NCBI RefSeq assembly: GCF_000969905.1
Contig: NZ_CP009520.1
Location: forward strand, 2,170,001 to 2,234,000
Direction: 5' to 3'
Length of the DNA stretch: 64,000 nt
DNA from: Methanosarcina vacuolata Z-761
Lineage (GTDB): Archaea > Halobacteriota > Methanosarcinia > Methanosarcinales > Methanosarcinaceae
This document shows positions 8,964 to 17,189 of the stretch, in pieces; the stretch's first letter is position 1, and each line of letters begins with the position of its first letter. The notes beneath the pieces were generated by a model. It did not search any database. It was not told the DNA's origin and saw nothing but the letters and a program-made list of their open reading frames with translations. The position numbers and the translations under genes are program-made.

Positions 8964-9260
8964 TCAGGTAATGTGTTTTATAACCTGTAGAGCCGTGCGC
9001 AAACCACCTTCGATAAAGCCCTGGAAATCCGAGTAAGCCTCGCCACATATATGAATATTTTTATTTGATAGCAGTGAACCCTGTAATGAGAACGCAGTTA
9101 ACTTTTTTATTGCCTCTTCAGCACGGACGCCAGCTTTCCAGATATGACAACCCGCTTCAAACGGCTCACGGCTCCAGTCCCTTATACCGAAACAACTTAT
9201 TAGTTCCTCTGCTTCTATTTTTTTAACGTCGGTATTGTCAGGACTTGACACTAGTGTCAA
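8964..9260 (-). pseudogene. C-terminal fragment of a flavin-dependent amine oxidase
   Basis: The 98-codon frame ends with NIHICGEAYSDFQGFIEGGLRTALQVIKHI, matching the FAD-contacting C-terminus of monoamine-oxidase-type enzymes (GEAxSxxQGxxEGAL). Before it is WSREPFEAGCHIWKAG, the usual preceding loop. The N-terminal FAD domain (GxGxxG) is absent. The frame closes upstream at 9267-9269 and begins only with a TTG inside a perfect 18-bp palindrome. This is a remnant of a roughly 400-500 aa enzyme, probably not functional. Confidence 0.7.
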
Positions 9261-9261
9261 G
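9244..9261. repeat. Perfect 18-bp palindrome at a gene break point
   Basis: CTTGACACT followed directly by its reverse complement AGTGTCAAG. It coincides with the point where the amine-oxidase frame is lost, so it could be a recombination or insertion target, or an operator. Confidence 0.7.
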
Positions 9262-9329
9262 AAAATTTAGTTATTGGTTATTTAAAGCTCAGAGTCGCAT
9301 TCCTGCCGAAGAAATCGTTTCTCAAGGAG

Positions 9330-9515
9330 TATCATAGTTTATTTGGCCAGTTAACAGAGAAAAATGAAGATTTAAGAAAGAAAAAAAGAGAAATCACTAA
9401 ATTATGAAACTGAGTCGCAAAGCAGGAAGAGAAAATAAAGAAACTTAAAGATGACCTTGCTAGACGACAGGAGCAGCTTAATAAGCTGGCAGAACGAGTT
9501 AGAGAGGTAGAATAG
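9330..9515 (+). pseudogene. Broken coiled-coil reading frame with two in-frame TGA codons
   Basis: One frame reads as an amphipathic, Lys/Glu/Leu-rich coiled coil (QLTEKNEDLRKKKREITKL, then EEKIKKLKDDLARRQEQLNK) and is interrupted by TGA at 9405 and 9411 before ending in TAG at 9513. The heptad character continues across both stops, which suggests a decayed gene. The parent family is not recognisable. Confidence 0.4.
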
Positions 9516-9523
9516 GGTAAATT

Positions 9524-9673
9524 ATGATAAAAAGAAAAAGAGATAAAAGCAATTTGGTAAATGATGGAATAAAATTAATAGTTCTATGCAAATACGGAGG
9601 ACTTTGTATTAAGCATCCTAGGACTATGGCAGATGTTATTTGCTTAGGATGCGAGAGAGAAGTAAAAAGGTGA
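9524..9673 (+). CDS. Small Cys-containing basic protein, 49 aa
   Basis: An ATG at 9524 opens 49 codons ending TGA. The product has a Lys/Arg-rich N-terminus (MIKRKRDKSN) and four cysteines: LCKYGGLC, then CLGCERE near the end, a possible zinc-knuckle arrangement. AGAGAGGTAG lies about 15 nt upstream, so the ribosome-binding site is only fair. Neighbours are decayed, so it could be a remnant, but the frame is intact. No family recognised. Confidence 0.4.
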   Translation: MIKRKRDKSNLVNDGIKLIVLCKYGGLCIKHPRTMADVICLGCEREVKR

Positions 9674-10207
9674 AAATACATATTTAAAAGCTGAATCAAA
9701 GTCGCACTGACTCACCTTGCTGCAAGAAACTGAGTAGTCAGCCCCAAAATCTAGCTTACTTCTCTCCCATAGCCTCTACACTCAATTAAAAACAGCTACC
9801 TTACCTCTTTTATCCCGAAACATCTTTAGATAATTATTCAATAAGTCTATATATTGACACTGTTGTGACAGATCTGGCACAACAAGGAAACATAGTAGAA
9901 AGTTCTAATGAAAGCAAAGGATATAAAGGTTTAAAGCACTCATTTACTCATTTAAATTGCTTGTAAAGCTGTCAGGGATATTATTCTTGTTATTTCTATT
10001 TCATAACTCTTTATTTTTAGGCTCTGTAAAAATCCTCAGAAATATCCAATTTTCATAATTTGACTGAGTAATATGATGAGGTTTTAGTCATTTATCTTTA
10101 GTCTTTTATAGCTGATTTAGATAGGTTGTCTACAGAGCCTATTTTTAAATTCAATGACAATGAAAGAGGAAATTAAGAAAAGGAATTCAAACCTTCCTTT
10201 CCTCAAT
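9674..10207. other. Intergenic region containing a MITE
   Basis: Nothing coding is visible between the small Cys protein and the permease fragment. The right half contains the MITE-like element at 10019-10140. Confidence 0.5.
10019..10140. mobile_element. MITE-like element, 122 bp
   Basis: Ends are AGGCTCTGTA at 10019-10028 and its exact inverse TACAGAGCCT at 10131-10140; one more base on each side (T/A) also pairs. There is no reading frame between. The structure is that of a non-autonomous insertion sequence; the parent IS is not in the window. Confidence 0.65.
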
Positions 10208-10516
10208 TTATTCATATCTAAGTGCATCTACGGGCTTTAGTTTAGAGGCTCTATATGCAGGGATAACTCCAGATGTCACCCCTGTTAAAACTGCAAGGAC
10301 AAGACCTTCAACTATTAGGTAAGGACTTATTCCACTTCCTGAGGTCATATCTCCCATCATTGACTGAAGACCACTTGAAATAGTAGATCCAAGCATAACT
10401 CCAAGAAGCCCTCCAACAAAACCTACTAATGCAGAATTAAATATTAATATCATGAGAATATCTTTGTTTTTCGCTCCAATGGCTTTCATAGTTCCTATTT
10501 CTTTTGTCTTTTCCCT
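10208..10516 (-). pseudogene. C-terminal fragment of a MacB/FtsX-type ABC permease
   Basis: The frame reads REKTKEIGTMKAIGAKNKDI, then two hydrophobic helices and the terminal VIPAYRASKLKPVDALRYE, which is the conserved last loop and C-terminus of the FtsX-like permease domain. A TAA at 10517-10519 stops the frame immediately upstream. The first helices and the periplasmic domain are missing, and DNA beyond the break is unrelated. It is a remnant of a lipoprotein-release or macrolide-type exporter of the class found intact at 36678-37883. Confidence 0.75.
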
Positions 10517-10577
10517 TTATTTCAGTCAAACGCTCGAATCAGGTTAGTGCATAAGAACCGGATCTTTAACATAACCT

Positions 10578-11378
10578 TTGAAGCATACAAGGTTATTTCA
10601 GATACCTTTCGGAGAATTAAAAAGTCAAACAGGAGTTTACTTCCTTGAAAAATATACAATTAATTATGCTAGTTCGATTGCTGTAATAAAACAAAATATG
10701 GAAAGTAAAAGTCTAATAAACCCTTCTATAAATTTAGATCTGCTTGCTCTTGTAAACCCTAAGCCTCTTCTGAATCCAAAACTACAATCACTTGATTTTG
10801 CTGAAAATAATTTTTACCGAATTAGTGAATTCTATAATACTTGTACAGTTTTTAAAGGAAATGAAGCTACAAAAGAAAGGTTTAGAGAAGAAGCATCGAA
10901 ACACACGGTAATTTTTTTAGTGACTCACGCAGAAATATCTAAGAATAGCTCATTAAATCCTTATATTGCCCTGGCAAGAACTACTTGTGACGAAGGACTT
11001 TTTGAAACTTCTGATATTTTTACTTTAAATTTGTGTGCTGACCTAGTAGTCTTACTTGGATGTAAAACAGGTGTAGGAAAAATTACAGGGGATGGAGTAA
11101 TAGGTTTAAGCAGAGCTTTTACATGGGCTGGAGCCTCCTCGCTAATAATAAGTCTTCTGGATGCTCCAGAAGAACAAAGTTTACAGCAAATTTATGAATT
11201 TAATGAAAATTGGTTAAGAAAAGGAGAATCAAAAATACAAGCTCTTCGGAAAGTTAATGTGGTCTTTTGCGTCTCCAAGGTCTACAAACACTGCTTCACA
11301 GAACAGACACGGATAAAAGTTTTCCATGTAAAAATTTACACGCGCCTACTATATAAAAATATTAAATATGTTGTGTGA
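10578..11378 (+). pseudogene. CHAT-domain (caspase-like) protease fragment
   Basis: Residues about 75-226 form a CHAT domain, the caspase-family protease module: FLVTHAEI with a candidate catalytic His near 117, and DLVVLLGCKTGVGKITGDGVIGLSRAFTWAGASSLI with a candidate catalytic Cys near 162. CHAT proteins normally carry an N-terminal TPR array of several hundred residues; here only about 75 residues precede the domain. After QALRKVN the normal C-terminus is replaced by an unrelated 39-residue basic tail. So both ends look truncated. The dyad is intact, so residual activity cannot be excluded. In bacteria CHAT proteases act in defence complexes; no partner is visible here. Confidence 0.6.
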
Positions 11379-11632
11379 TGCTCGGATCTGCCTATAATTG
11401 GAAAGTTCTGCTTGGTTAATGTATAAAGCAGGAGAATTCCCGAGCCATTTAAGTCAATAATAAAAATATTCATCGATTTCTGAAAAATCAAGAAGTTAAA
11501 AAGGCCTGAGAGATGAACAAAAAAACTGAAATATCGAATGGATGAAGAGCCCATTTCTTCATTATATGATTTCATGTTTCTAGTTTTACCTTTTCCGGCT
11601 TCTTCACCTTAAGAAAAGACTATCTATAGTTC

Positions 11633-12676
11633 TCAGATTTGTAAGTGAATTATCTTCATTCTTCCTTTCTCGTCCGTGTAATTCATGAATTGCCTGATTG
11701 ACGTACTCAGCGAAGGATCACGTGGAATATTTTTAAACATGGAAAACTGTTCTACAACTTTAATGCGGTCGTCCCACTTTGTCATTTCATTTGCATCATC
11801 CAGTGCCCATTTACAGGTGATTCCAAGGGATGCTCCAAACTCATGCATTGTCTTACTTTTTTCCTGAGCATTTAGCTCATTCCACCATGTTTCGATATCA
11901 ACCCATTCTGTTCCGCTGGGTTTGGTAGCTGTTGTCAGAGTACCTAGCACTTTATCTTTCAAACTCTGTGGAATTGCCTTCCAGGCGTTCTTAAACGACT
12001 TGAAACGCTCTGCTAGCATTGCGTCTCGTTTTTTAGGTTCATCGTTACTCCATCCTGCTCCGTAGCCTCCTCCATCAGCATCACTGCTCGATTTTGATTC
12101 TATATCAAACACAACTTCGCAACCCGGGAAATGATCTGCAAGTAAAAGGAAGAGCTGGCGCACCTTTGCTTCATCGAAGTAACGCAGAAGCCCACAGGCG
12201 ATGATAAGTACGCCATTTTGAGTGTCAATATCCGTACACCATTCTGGATCTAGAAACGACTTTGCAATGCATGTTGACCTATCCGTTTCCGGAAGCAACT
12301 GCTTTCTGACTTCAATTAGCTCGGGAAGGTCAAGATCATACCAGTGGATTTTGCCGTTATCAATGCGATAAAATTCCGTCTCAAATCCAGCCCCAAGATT
12401 AACCACAAATGCAAGAGGATGCTTTGTGATGTACTCCTTTACCTTGTTGTCAAATTGCATCGCTCGTGCTGCGGAAGCAAACAATAAATAATCAGTAATT
12501 GCCTTTTCAGTTGAAAAATCGTAATCCAATCGTTCAACGAGCTCAAGTGCTTTAGTATCATTGAATAATGAGCCATGCTCTTTACTCACCTTTGCTCGTC
12601 CATAAAGGATCAATAAGGAAGTTTGCGGTATGCCACTTAAGTCAACTTTTATTTTGCTCTGTTGCAAATCTATCAC
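11633..12676 (-). CDS. SAM-dependent methyltransferase of the LCM (leucine carboxyl methyltransferase) family
   Basis: A 347-aa protein. FVVNLGAGFETEFYRID near residues 90-107 is the SAM-binding glycine loop in the form typical of the LCM/PPM1 family, and HWYDLDLPELIEVRK supplies the acidic residue that usually binds the SAM ribose. LIIACGLLRYFDEAKVRQLF matches the later LCM motif. Relatives methylate carboxyl or hydroxyl groups, including polyketides; the substrate here is unknown. It starts at GTG 12676 with GGATGA just before. It is longer than many LCM proteins and stands alone between a decayed patch and a repeat-rich region, so recent acquisition is possible. Confidence 0.78.
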   Translation of the reverse strand: MIDLQQSKIKVDLSGIPQTSLLILYGRAKVSKEHGSLFNDTKALELVERLDYDFSTEKAITDYLLFASAARAMQFDNKVKEYITKHPLAFVVNLGAGFETEFYRIDNGKIHWYDLDLPELIEVRKQLLPETDRSTCIAKSFLDPEWCTDIDTQNGVLIIACGLLRYFDEAKVRQLFLLLADHFPGCEVVFDIESKSSSDADGGGYGAGWSNDEPKKRDAMLAERFKSFKNAWKAIPQSLKDKVLGTLTTATKPSGTEWVDIETWWNELNAQEKSKTMHEFGASLGITCKWALDDANEMTKWDDRIKVVEQFSMFKNIPRDPSLSTSIRQFMNYTDEKGRMKIIHLQI

Positions 12677-13114
12677 TCATCCATTTTAACATTCTGGCGT
12701 GGATATTGTTCTATTATTCCAAGACTTTAGTACCTATGGTTAATCTTTCACCGGTACTTGAATAGTTAAAAATGAAATATTTTTCAGATATAATCGTTTT
12801 GAAATTGCCTACTTTTTGTCTATCTAACTGTAAAACCCTGGAACTAAGCTCCTTGAAACTAAACTCCTTGAAACTAAACTCCTTAAAACTAAACTCCTTG
12901 AAACTGCATAACTCTTCCAAACTGTCCCTGGTCAGAGTCTTGCATGACTGTGAAAACCGTGAGAAAAAACATAAAGAAGATAAAATTGACATGTTTCATA
13001 TAACTGCAGTATACAGCAGTATACAATGGAACTTTGCTTTTTGGAGAGTGAATACAGTTGAAAACAGCCAGAGAACCGCTCGAAATAATAAAATAAGCAA
13101 AATTATTGAGAACT
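12677..13114. other. Intergenic region with short repeats
   Basis: No gene is supported. A 114-codon forward frame and a 92-codon reverse frame exist, but both are largely translations of the 15-bp tandem repeat and lack a family match or a good ribosome-binding site. Confidence 0.5.
12841..12900. repeat. Tandem repeat, 15 bp x 4
   Basis: Four contiguous copies of AAACTAAACTCCTTG (the first is GAACTAAGCTCCTTG, the third ends in A). The period is a multiple of three and keeps frames open on both strands. Confidence 0.9.
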
Positions 13115-13115
13115 A

Positions 13116-13191
13116 AGCTTATTAAACTATTAGGCTTAATAATTTAATAAGCTGAATAAATGCGATAGAATTTATTAAATTTAATAAATTC
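13116..13191. promoter_or_regulatory. Two adjacent inverted repeats upstream of the beta-CASP RNase
   Basis: First pair: AGCTTATTAAA (13116-13126) and TTTAATAAGCT (13143-13153), exact. Second: a perfect 24-bp palindrome at 13168-13191 with half-site GAATTTATTAAA. Both share a TTATTAAA core. They end 24 bp before the proposed start, so they could be an operator or promoter-overlapping structure. Confidence 0.5.
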
Positions 13192-13203
13192 ATAAATTTT
13201 AAA

Positions 13204-13217
13204 GAGGTTTTATTCTG
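13204..13217 (+). promoter_or_regulatory. Shine-Dalgarno site followed by CTG instead of ATG
   Basis: GAGG (13204-13207), a 7-nt spacer TTTTATT and CTG at 13215-13217. No ATG, GTG or TTG lies between this site and the TTG at 13263. Confidence 0.5.
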
Positions 13218-14456
13218 GAACTTACCTTTAAAGGCGGGTGCAGGGAAGTAGGACGTTCGGGTTTGCTGGTAAACGAGGAGATTCTGCTTGATTACGGCAT
13301 AAAGACTGGGGATATCCCGGAGTATCCTCTCAACGGCATGGAACCAAAGGTTGTGCTCGTCTCACATGGACATCTTGATCACTGCGGGGCTGTTCCAAAC
13401 CTCATGTACCAGAATCCTGAGGTTTTCATGACCCCGCCGACTGCAGATCTAACTTTCCTGCTTGGAAAAGACACCCTGAAGATTGCAGAAAGAACGCTGT
13501 CAGGAGTGTCTCCTTTTGATCCCGATGACCTCCAGAAGCTTGCCAATCGGACACAAAAAATCGATTATGACAAACCTTTCAAAAGTCATGGGTACAGAAT
13601 CTGTTTTTACAACGCGGGTCACATCCCTGGAGCATCTGGAATCTTCCTTGAGTCGGAATCTGGAGAAAGTCTGTTTTATACCGGGGATTTTAGCCTTAAA
13701 GAAACAAGGCTTGTGCCCGGTGCAGCCGAATTTCCCGAGGCCGATACTCTTATTCTCGAGAGCACATATTTTGGGGAAGAACATATCCCGCGAAAAGAGA
13801 CCGAAGAGAGGTTTATCGAATCGATCCTTAGCACTATAGATAGGGGAGGCACTGCCCTTATCCCTGCATTTGCCATAGGCAGAACTCAGGAGATACTTAT
13901 GCTGCTTGATGCCCACGGAATTCAGGCTTATGTGGACGGCATGGGCAGGGACGTTTACAAGCTCCTTAAAAAATATCCGGAATACCTTAAAAACCCCAAG
14001 CTCCTTGACCGGGCTTTCGGGCGTGCCATTTCCGTAAAAGACCATCAGCGGGATTCAATACTTAAAGAGCCTTCGGTTATTGTTACTACAGCCGGGATGC
14101 TGAACGGAGGGCCTATACTTTATTACCTGAGCCGGCTTTACAAAGACCCCAGTTCCAAAGTCCTGCTCACAGGTTACCAGGTTGAAGGCACAAACGGCAG
14201 GCTGGCTCTGGAACATCGGATGATAGAAACCAACGGAGATGTCCTGGCTCTCAAACCCAGGGTAGAGCAGTATGACTTTTCCGCACACAGTGGAGACGGT
14301 GAACTCAAAAAAGTTGTGAAGGATTTCTGCAGGAAAGGTACGGAAAGGGTATTTGTAATGCATGGGGACAAAACCGAAAGCTTTGCACAGTGGATTTCGG
14401 AAGAAATCGGCGTGGATGCATATGCGCCCGCAAACGGGGAGTTGTTTACTTTTTAA
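13215..14456 (+). CDS. Beta-CASP metallo-beta-lactamase-fold ribonuclease, apparent CTG start
   Basis: A 413-aa MBL/beta-CASP protein. VLVSHGHLDHCG is the HxHxDH zinc motif, NAGHIPGASG and FYTGDF give the next metal ligands, and the beta-CASP part has PAFAIGRTQE and a final HGD motif (VMHGDKTESF). The family (archaeal aRNase J or CPSF-like) processes RNA ends. The first ordinary start is TTG at 13263, but the frame reads upstream as LELTFKGGCREVGRSGLLV, matching the conserved first strand of such enzymes. GAGG at 13204-13207 is 7 nt before a CTG at 13215, so I place the start there. No KH domain is present, so it is the short type. Family is firm; start is inferred. Confidence 0.88.
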   Translation: MELTFKGGCREVGRSGLLVNEEILLDYGIKTGDIPEYPLNGMEPKVVLVSHGHLDHCGAVPNLMYQNPEVFMTPPTADLTFLLGKDTLKIAERTLSGVSPFDPDDLQKLANRTQKIDYDKPFKSHGYRICFYNAGHIPGASGIFLESESGESLFYTGDFSLKETRLVPGAAEFPEADTLILESTYFGEEHIPRKETEERFIESILSTIDRGGTALIPAFAIGRTQEILMLLDAHGIQAYVDGMGRDVYKLLKKYPEYLKNPKLLDRAFGRAISVKDHQRDSILKEPSVIVTTAGMLNGGPILYYLSRLYKDPSSKVLLTGYQVEGTNGRLALEHRMIETNGDVLALKPRVEQYDFSAHSGDGELKKVVKDFCRKGTERVFVMHGDKTESFAQWISEEIGVDAYAPANGELFTF

Positions 14457-14834
14457 TGAAGATAATGAACTTTTACATTAAAATGCATAGAAAATGATAA
14501 AAAGCATTTTTAGCTTTTGCAACTGTTGGAATTTTTAACTCTTGAAGCATAAGAGAAATAACTTTTTAGGAACCGCGAATTACTTTATTTTAGCTTTTTA
14601 TATAAAGAAGGACGCGGAATTCTGCTGACAGAGGATGCCGATGCAGCCATTCTTACATTTTCTTAAATGTTCATGTTCATAGCTGCAATGGGTATGAATC
14701 ATGTGTTGATTTTAGAATTGTGGTATGAATCATGTGTTGATTTTATAATTGTGGTATGAATCATGTGTTGATTTTAGAATTGATGTTAGCACTTTCACTT
14801 ATAAAGCTATATTCTATTGTCAAGTTTTGTTCTG
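14457..14834. other. Intergenic region with a 31-bp repeat
   Basis: No gene seen. The region contains the 31-bp tandem repeat at 14691-14783 and otherwise AT-rich sequence. Confidence 0.5.
14691..14783. repeat. Tandem repeat, 31 bp x 3
   Basis: Copies begin at 14691, 14722 and 14753 with GGTATGAATCATGTGTTGAT; the second has one internal substitution and the third differs at its last base. Confidence 0.9.
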
Positions 14835-15057
14835 GAAGCTGTAAATACTACAGAAGCCGCTTGACTTTGCTCTGAAACTCCAGGTATAAGGTTCTTTGAA
14901 GAAGTTTCAAAGGTAAAACTTGAAACGATGGCAGCGAGACATGAATAAATAGTTGCTCCAGGACAGTATAGCATTGGTTGAAATACCATAGATGCCTGAT
15001 TTACTCGTGGGAGCTGTCACCTGCAAAGCCTTAAACTCCAGAAGTTCCATTAACTGA
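14835..15057 (+). pseudogene. Possible decayed coding fragment
   Basis: Protein-like segments appear in two forward frames broken by stops: RFFEEVSKVKLETMAARHE, then IVAPGQYSIG, and in another frame PDLLVGAVTCKALNSRSSIN ending just before the next gene. The change of frame and the stops suggest a decayed gene. The family is not recognised. Confidence 0.25.
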
Positions 15058-15059
15058 AT

Positions 15060-15605
15060 ATGATTCTCAATCCTGAATCCGAAGTGCTTGAAACACTTGC
15101 AAAGAGTATACTTCTGGCTGCACGGACTGCCCCGAAAGCCAAAGGCGTAGATGATATAGTGACTGCCCTTGTTGAGAAACCTGATATCGAAGTACTTGCC
15201 TCGACAATGGAAAGGCTGGCAGAGGAAAAAAGCGCAGGGTTTGCTTTTCTGAAAAGGGATGCTGCAAATCTTCGAAACGCAGGGGCTGCTGTTCTTATCG
15301 GTGTTAAAACCAGTGGGGCTGCAGGCCTGGACTGTGGAGCCTGCGGCTCTGAAACCTGTGCTGAGATGCTGAACCGGCAAAAGATAGAAGGAGATTTCAG
15401 GGGTCCGAATTGCATGCTCAAATATGTGGACCTGGGAATAGCTATAGGTGCAGCCGTTGCAAAGGCTAAGGATTTCTGCATAGACAACAGAGTAATGTAC
15501 TCAATTGGTGCAGCTGCCAGGGTTTCTGGTTTGCTTGATGCAGATGTCGTTTTTGGAATTCCGCTGAGTGTAACCGGGAAAAATATCTTTTTCGATAGAA
15601 AATAA
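15060..15605 (+). CDS. DUF2148 (ferredoxin-domain-containing) protein
   Basis: A 181-aa protein. The first half is helical with ETLAKSILLAARTAPKAKGVDD, the usual DUF2148 opening. The centre carries LDCGACGSETCAEM, a Cys cluster that could bind an iron-sulfur centre together with the later GPNCMLK Cys. The end has DVVFGIPLSVTGKNIFFDR, the conserved DUF2148 close. The family is frequent in anaerobes and methanogens and has no proven function. No clear Shine-Dalgarno precedes the ATG at 15060. A 27-bp tandem repeat starts 16 bp after the stop codon. Confidence 0.85.
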   Translation: MILNPESEVLETLAKSILLAARTAPKAKGVDDIVTALVEKPDIEVLASTMERLAEEKSAGFAFLKRDAANLRNAGAAVLIGVKTSGAAGLDCGACGSETCAEMLNRQKIEGDFRGPNCMLKYVDLGIAIGAAVAKAKDFCIDNRVMYSIGAAARVSGLLDADVVFGIPLSVTGKNIFFDRK

Positions 15606-15906
15606 TGCTTGTAAGAAAACAAGACTTGTAAAAATAAGGCTCATGTCAAGGCTTGTAAAAATAAGGCTCATATCAAGACTTGTGAAAATAAGGCTCATAT
15701 CAAGACTTGTAAAAATAAGGCTCATATAAGGACTCTCAAAAAAGACAGATTTTATATAAAAGAGAAATTTATTCCGGCCTGGCATCCAAGGTGTCTGGCC
15801 AGATTATTTTTAATGTTCTAATCTTTAGAATTAATGAAAGCGTCTCTGAAGTTGTAAAGGTGATGAGAGCCTCTCTAAAGTTTAGAACTTCTTCAAGTGC
15901 AGTCAG
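15606..15906. other. Convergent intergenic region with tandem repeat
   Basis: Lies between the ends of two convergent genes (DUF2148 and DapL). It contains the 27-bp repeat array; the remainder (15730-15906) shows nothing further. Confidence 0.5.
15621..15728. repeat. Tandem repeat, 27 bp x 4
   Basis: Copies begin at 15621, 15648, 15675 and 15702; each starts AAGACTTGTAAAAATAAGG with one or two substitutions and ends CTCATATC. No spacers separate the copies, so it is not a CRISPR array. Confidence 0.92.
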
Positions 15907-17064
15907 TTAGAATTTCAGTTTTTTCATCCTATCGACTGCTTCTTTAATTCTATCGACCGGTTTTGTAAGGGCAAACCTGATGTAACCTTCTCCAGCGTCT
16001 CCGAACCCGACACCAGGGGTTGCAATGATTCCGGCTTCTTCGAGGAGGAGTTTTGCAAAACTCATTGATGTAAAACCTTCAGGTACCGGAGCCCATATGT
16101 AGAAAGTAGCTTTTGGCGGCTTTACTTTAAGGCCTATCGCTGTAAGCCCTTCTATGAGAGCATCCCGCCTCTCCTGATAGATTTTATTTGTTTCTTCAAC
16201 ACAGTCCTGGGAAGAACAGAGAGCTGCAATGCCCGCGATCTGAATCGCGTCAAAGACGCCTGAATCTACGTTGGATTTGACCTTGCCGAGCCCTTTTATA
16301 AGGTCTTTATTTCCGACTGCAAACCCGAGCCTCCAGCCTGTCATGTTATAGGTCTTGGAATGGGAATAGAGTTCCATGCCAATATCCATTGCCCCGTCGG
16401 CAGCAAGGAATGAGGGAGATTCGTACCCGTCGTATGTCATCTGGCAGTAGGCGTTGTCATGCACTGCAATGATGTCATTCTTTTTGCAGAACTCAACGAC
16501 CTTTTCAAAAAACTGCATATCAGCAGTTGCAGCAGTCGGGTTGTTCGGGTAATTAAAGAAAAATAGCTTTGCTTTTTTCAGGACATCCTCAGGAATTGAG
16601 TCCAGGTCAGGCAGGAAATTATTTTCGGCAGTCAGCGGCAGCGGATATGGTTCTCCACCCGCAAACATTGTTCCTATTTTGTAGACAGGATACCCGGGAT
16701 CAGTATAGAGCACGACATCTCCAGGGTTGACAAAAGCGAGCGGAATGTGTGCAACCGCTTCCTTTGACCCGAGCAGGGCAAGGACTTCAGTTGCAGGGTC
16801 AAGCTCAATCCTTTTGTACTTCTTACACCAGTCCGCTGCCGCTTTTCTGAATTCCGGCATCCCGGCATAAGATGGATAATCGTGCGTTTTTGGGTCGCAG
16901 ACAGCTTCTCGCATAGCCTCCACAATGTGCGGGTGCGTCGGCAGGTCAGGATCTCCTACGCCAAGGTCGATAACATCGACTCCCCTGGCAATCAGTTCGT
17001 CCCTCGCTTCGTCTATAGTAGCAAAAAGATATGGGGGTAGTGCATTGATTCTATCAGAGTACAT
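15907..17064 (-). CDS. dapL: LL-diaminopimelate aminotransferase (DapL type)
   Basis: A 385-aa PLP-dependent class I aminotransferase. DLGVGDPDLPTHPHIVEAM is the DapL opening, FFNYPNNPTAATA and VHDNAYCQMTYDG are the substrate and PLP contacts, and YSHSKTYNMTGWRLGFAVG holds the PLP-binding lysine. GYIRFALTKP near the end has the carboxylate-binding arginine. DapL makes LL-diaminopimelate from tetrahydrodipicolinate in one step in lysine biosynthesis, the route known in many methanogens. A GTG at 17076 would add four residues, but it is part of the AGGTGA Shine-Dalgarno placed 8 nt before the ATG at 17064. It is transcribed alone. Related class I enzymes are possible, so the substrate is a family inference. 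Confidence 0.87.
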   Translation of the reverse strand: MYSDRINALPPYLFATIDEARDELIARGVDVIDLGVGDPDLPTHPHIVEAMREAVCDPKTHDYPSYAGMPEFRKAAADWCKKYKRIELDPATEVLALLGSKEAVAHIPLAFVNPGDVVLYTDPGYPVYKIGTMFAGGEPYPLPLTAENNFLPDLDSIPEDVLKKAKLFFFNYPNNPTAATADMQFFEKVVEFCKKNDIIAVHDNAYCQMTYDGYESPSFLAADGAMDIGMELYSHSKTYNMTGWRLGFAVGNKDLIKGLGKVKSNVDSGVFDAIQIAGIAALCSSQDCVEETNKIYQERRDALIEGLTAIGLKVKPPKATFYIWAPVPEGFTSMSFAKLLLEEAGIIATPGVGFGDAGEGYIRFALTKPVDRIKEAVDRMKKLKF

Positions 17065-17189
17065 TGATAAAGTCACCTGAAGATGATTGGCGTGCGTAAG
17101 TTTTCATAGTTACGGTATTTGGAATATTAAAAGGTATGGGATAAATGAAAACTGTGAACTTTAACATATGTATGGTTAACAGACGTAAA

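Noticed and set aside
9405-9413. TGA read as selenocysteine in the coiled-coil remnant
   Set aside because: Methanosarcina are not known to use selenocysteine, two TGAs occur two codons apart and no SECIS-like structure was seen.
12772-13116. Open frames on both strands across the 15-bp repeat
   Set aside because: The frames stay open because the repeat period is a multiple of three; no ribosome site and no family-like sequence.
15621-15728. Possible CRISPR array
   Set aside because: Copies are directly adjacent without spacers; the same holds for the other arrays in the window.
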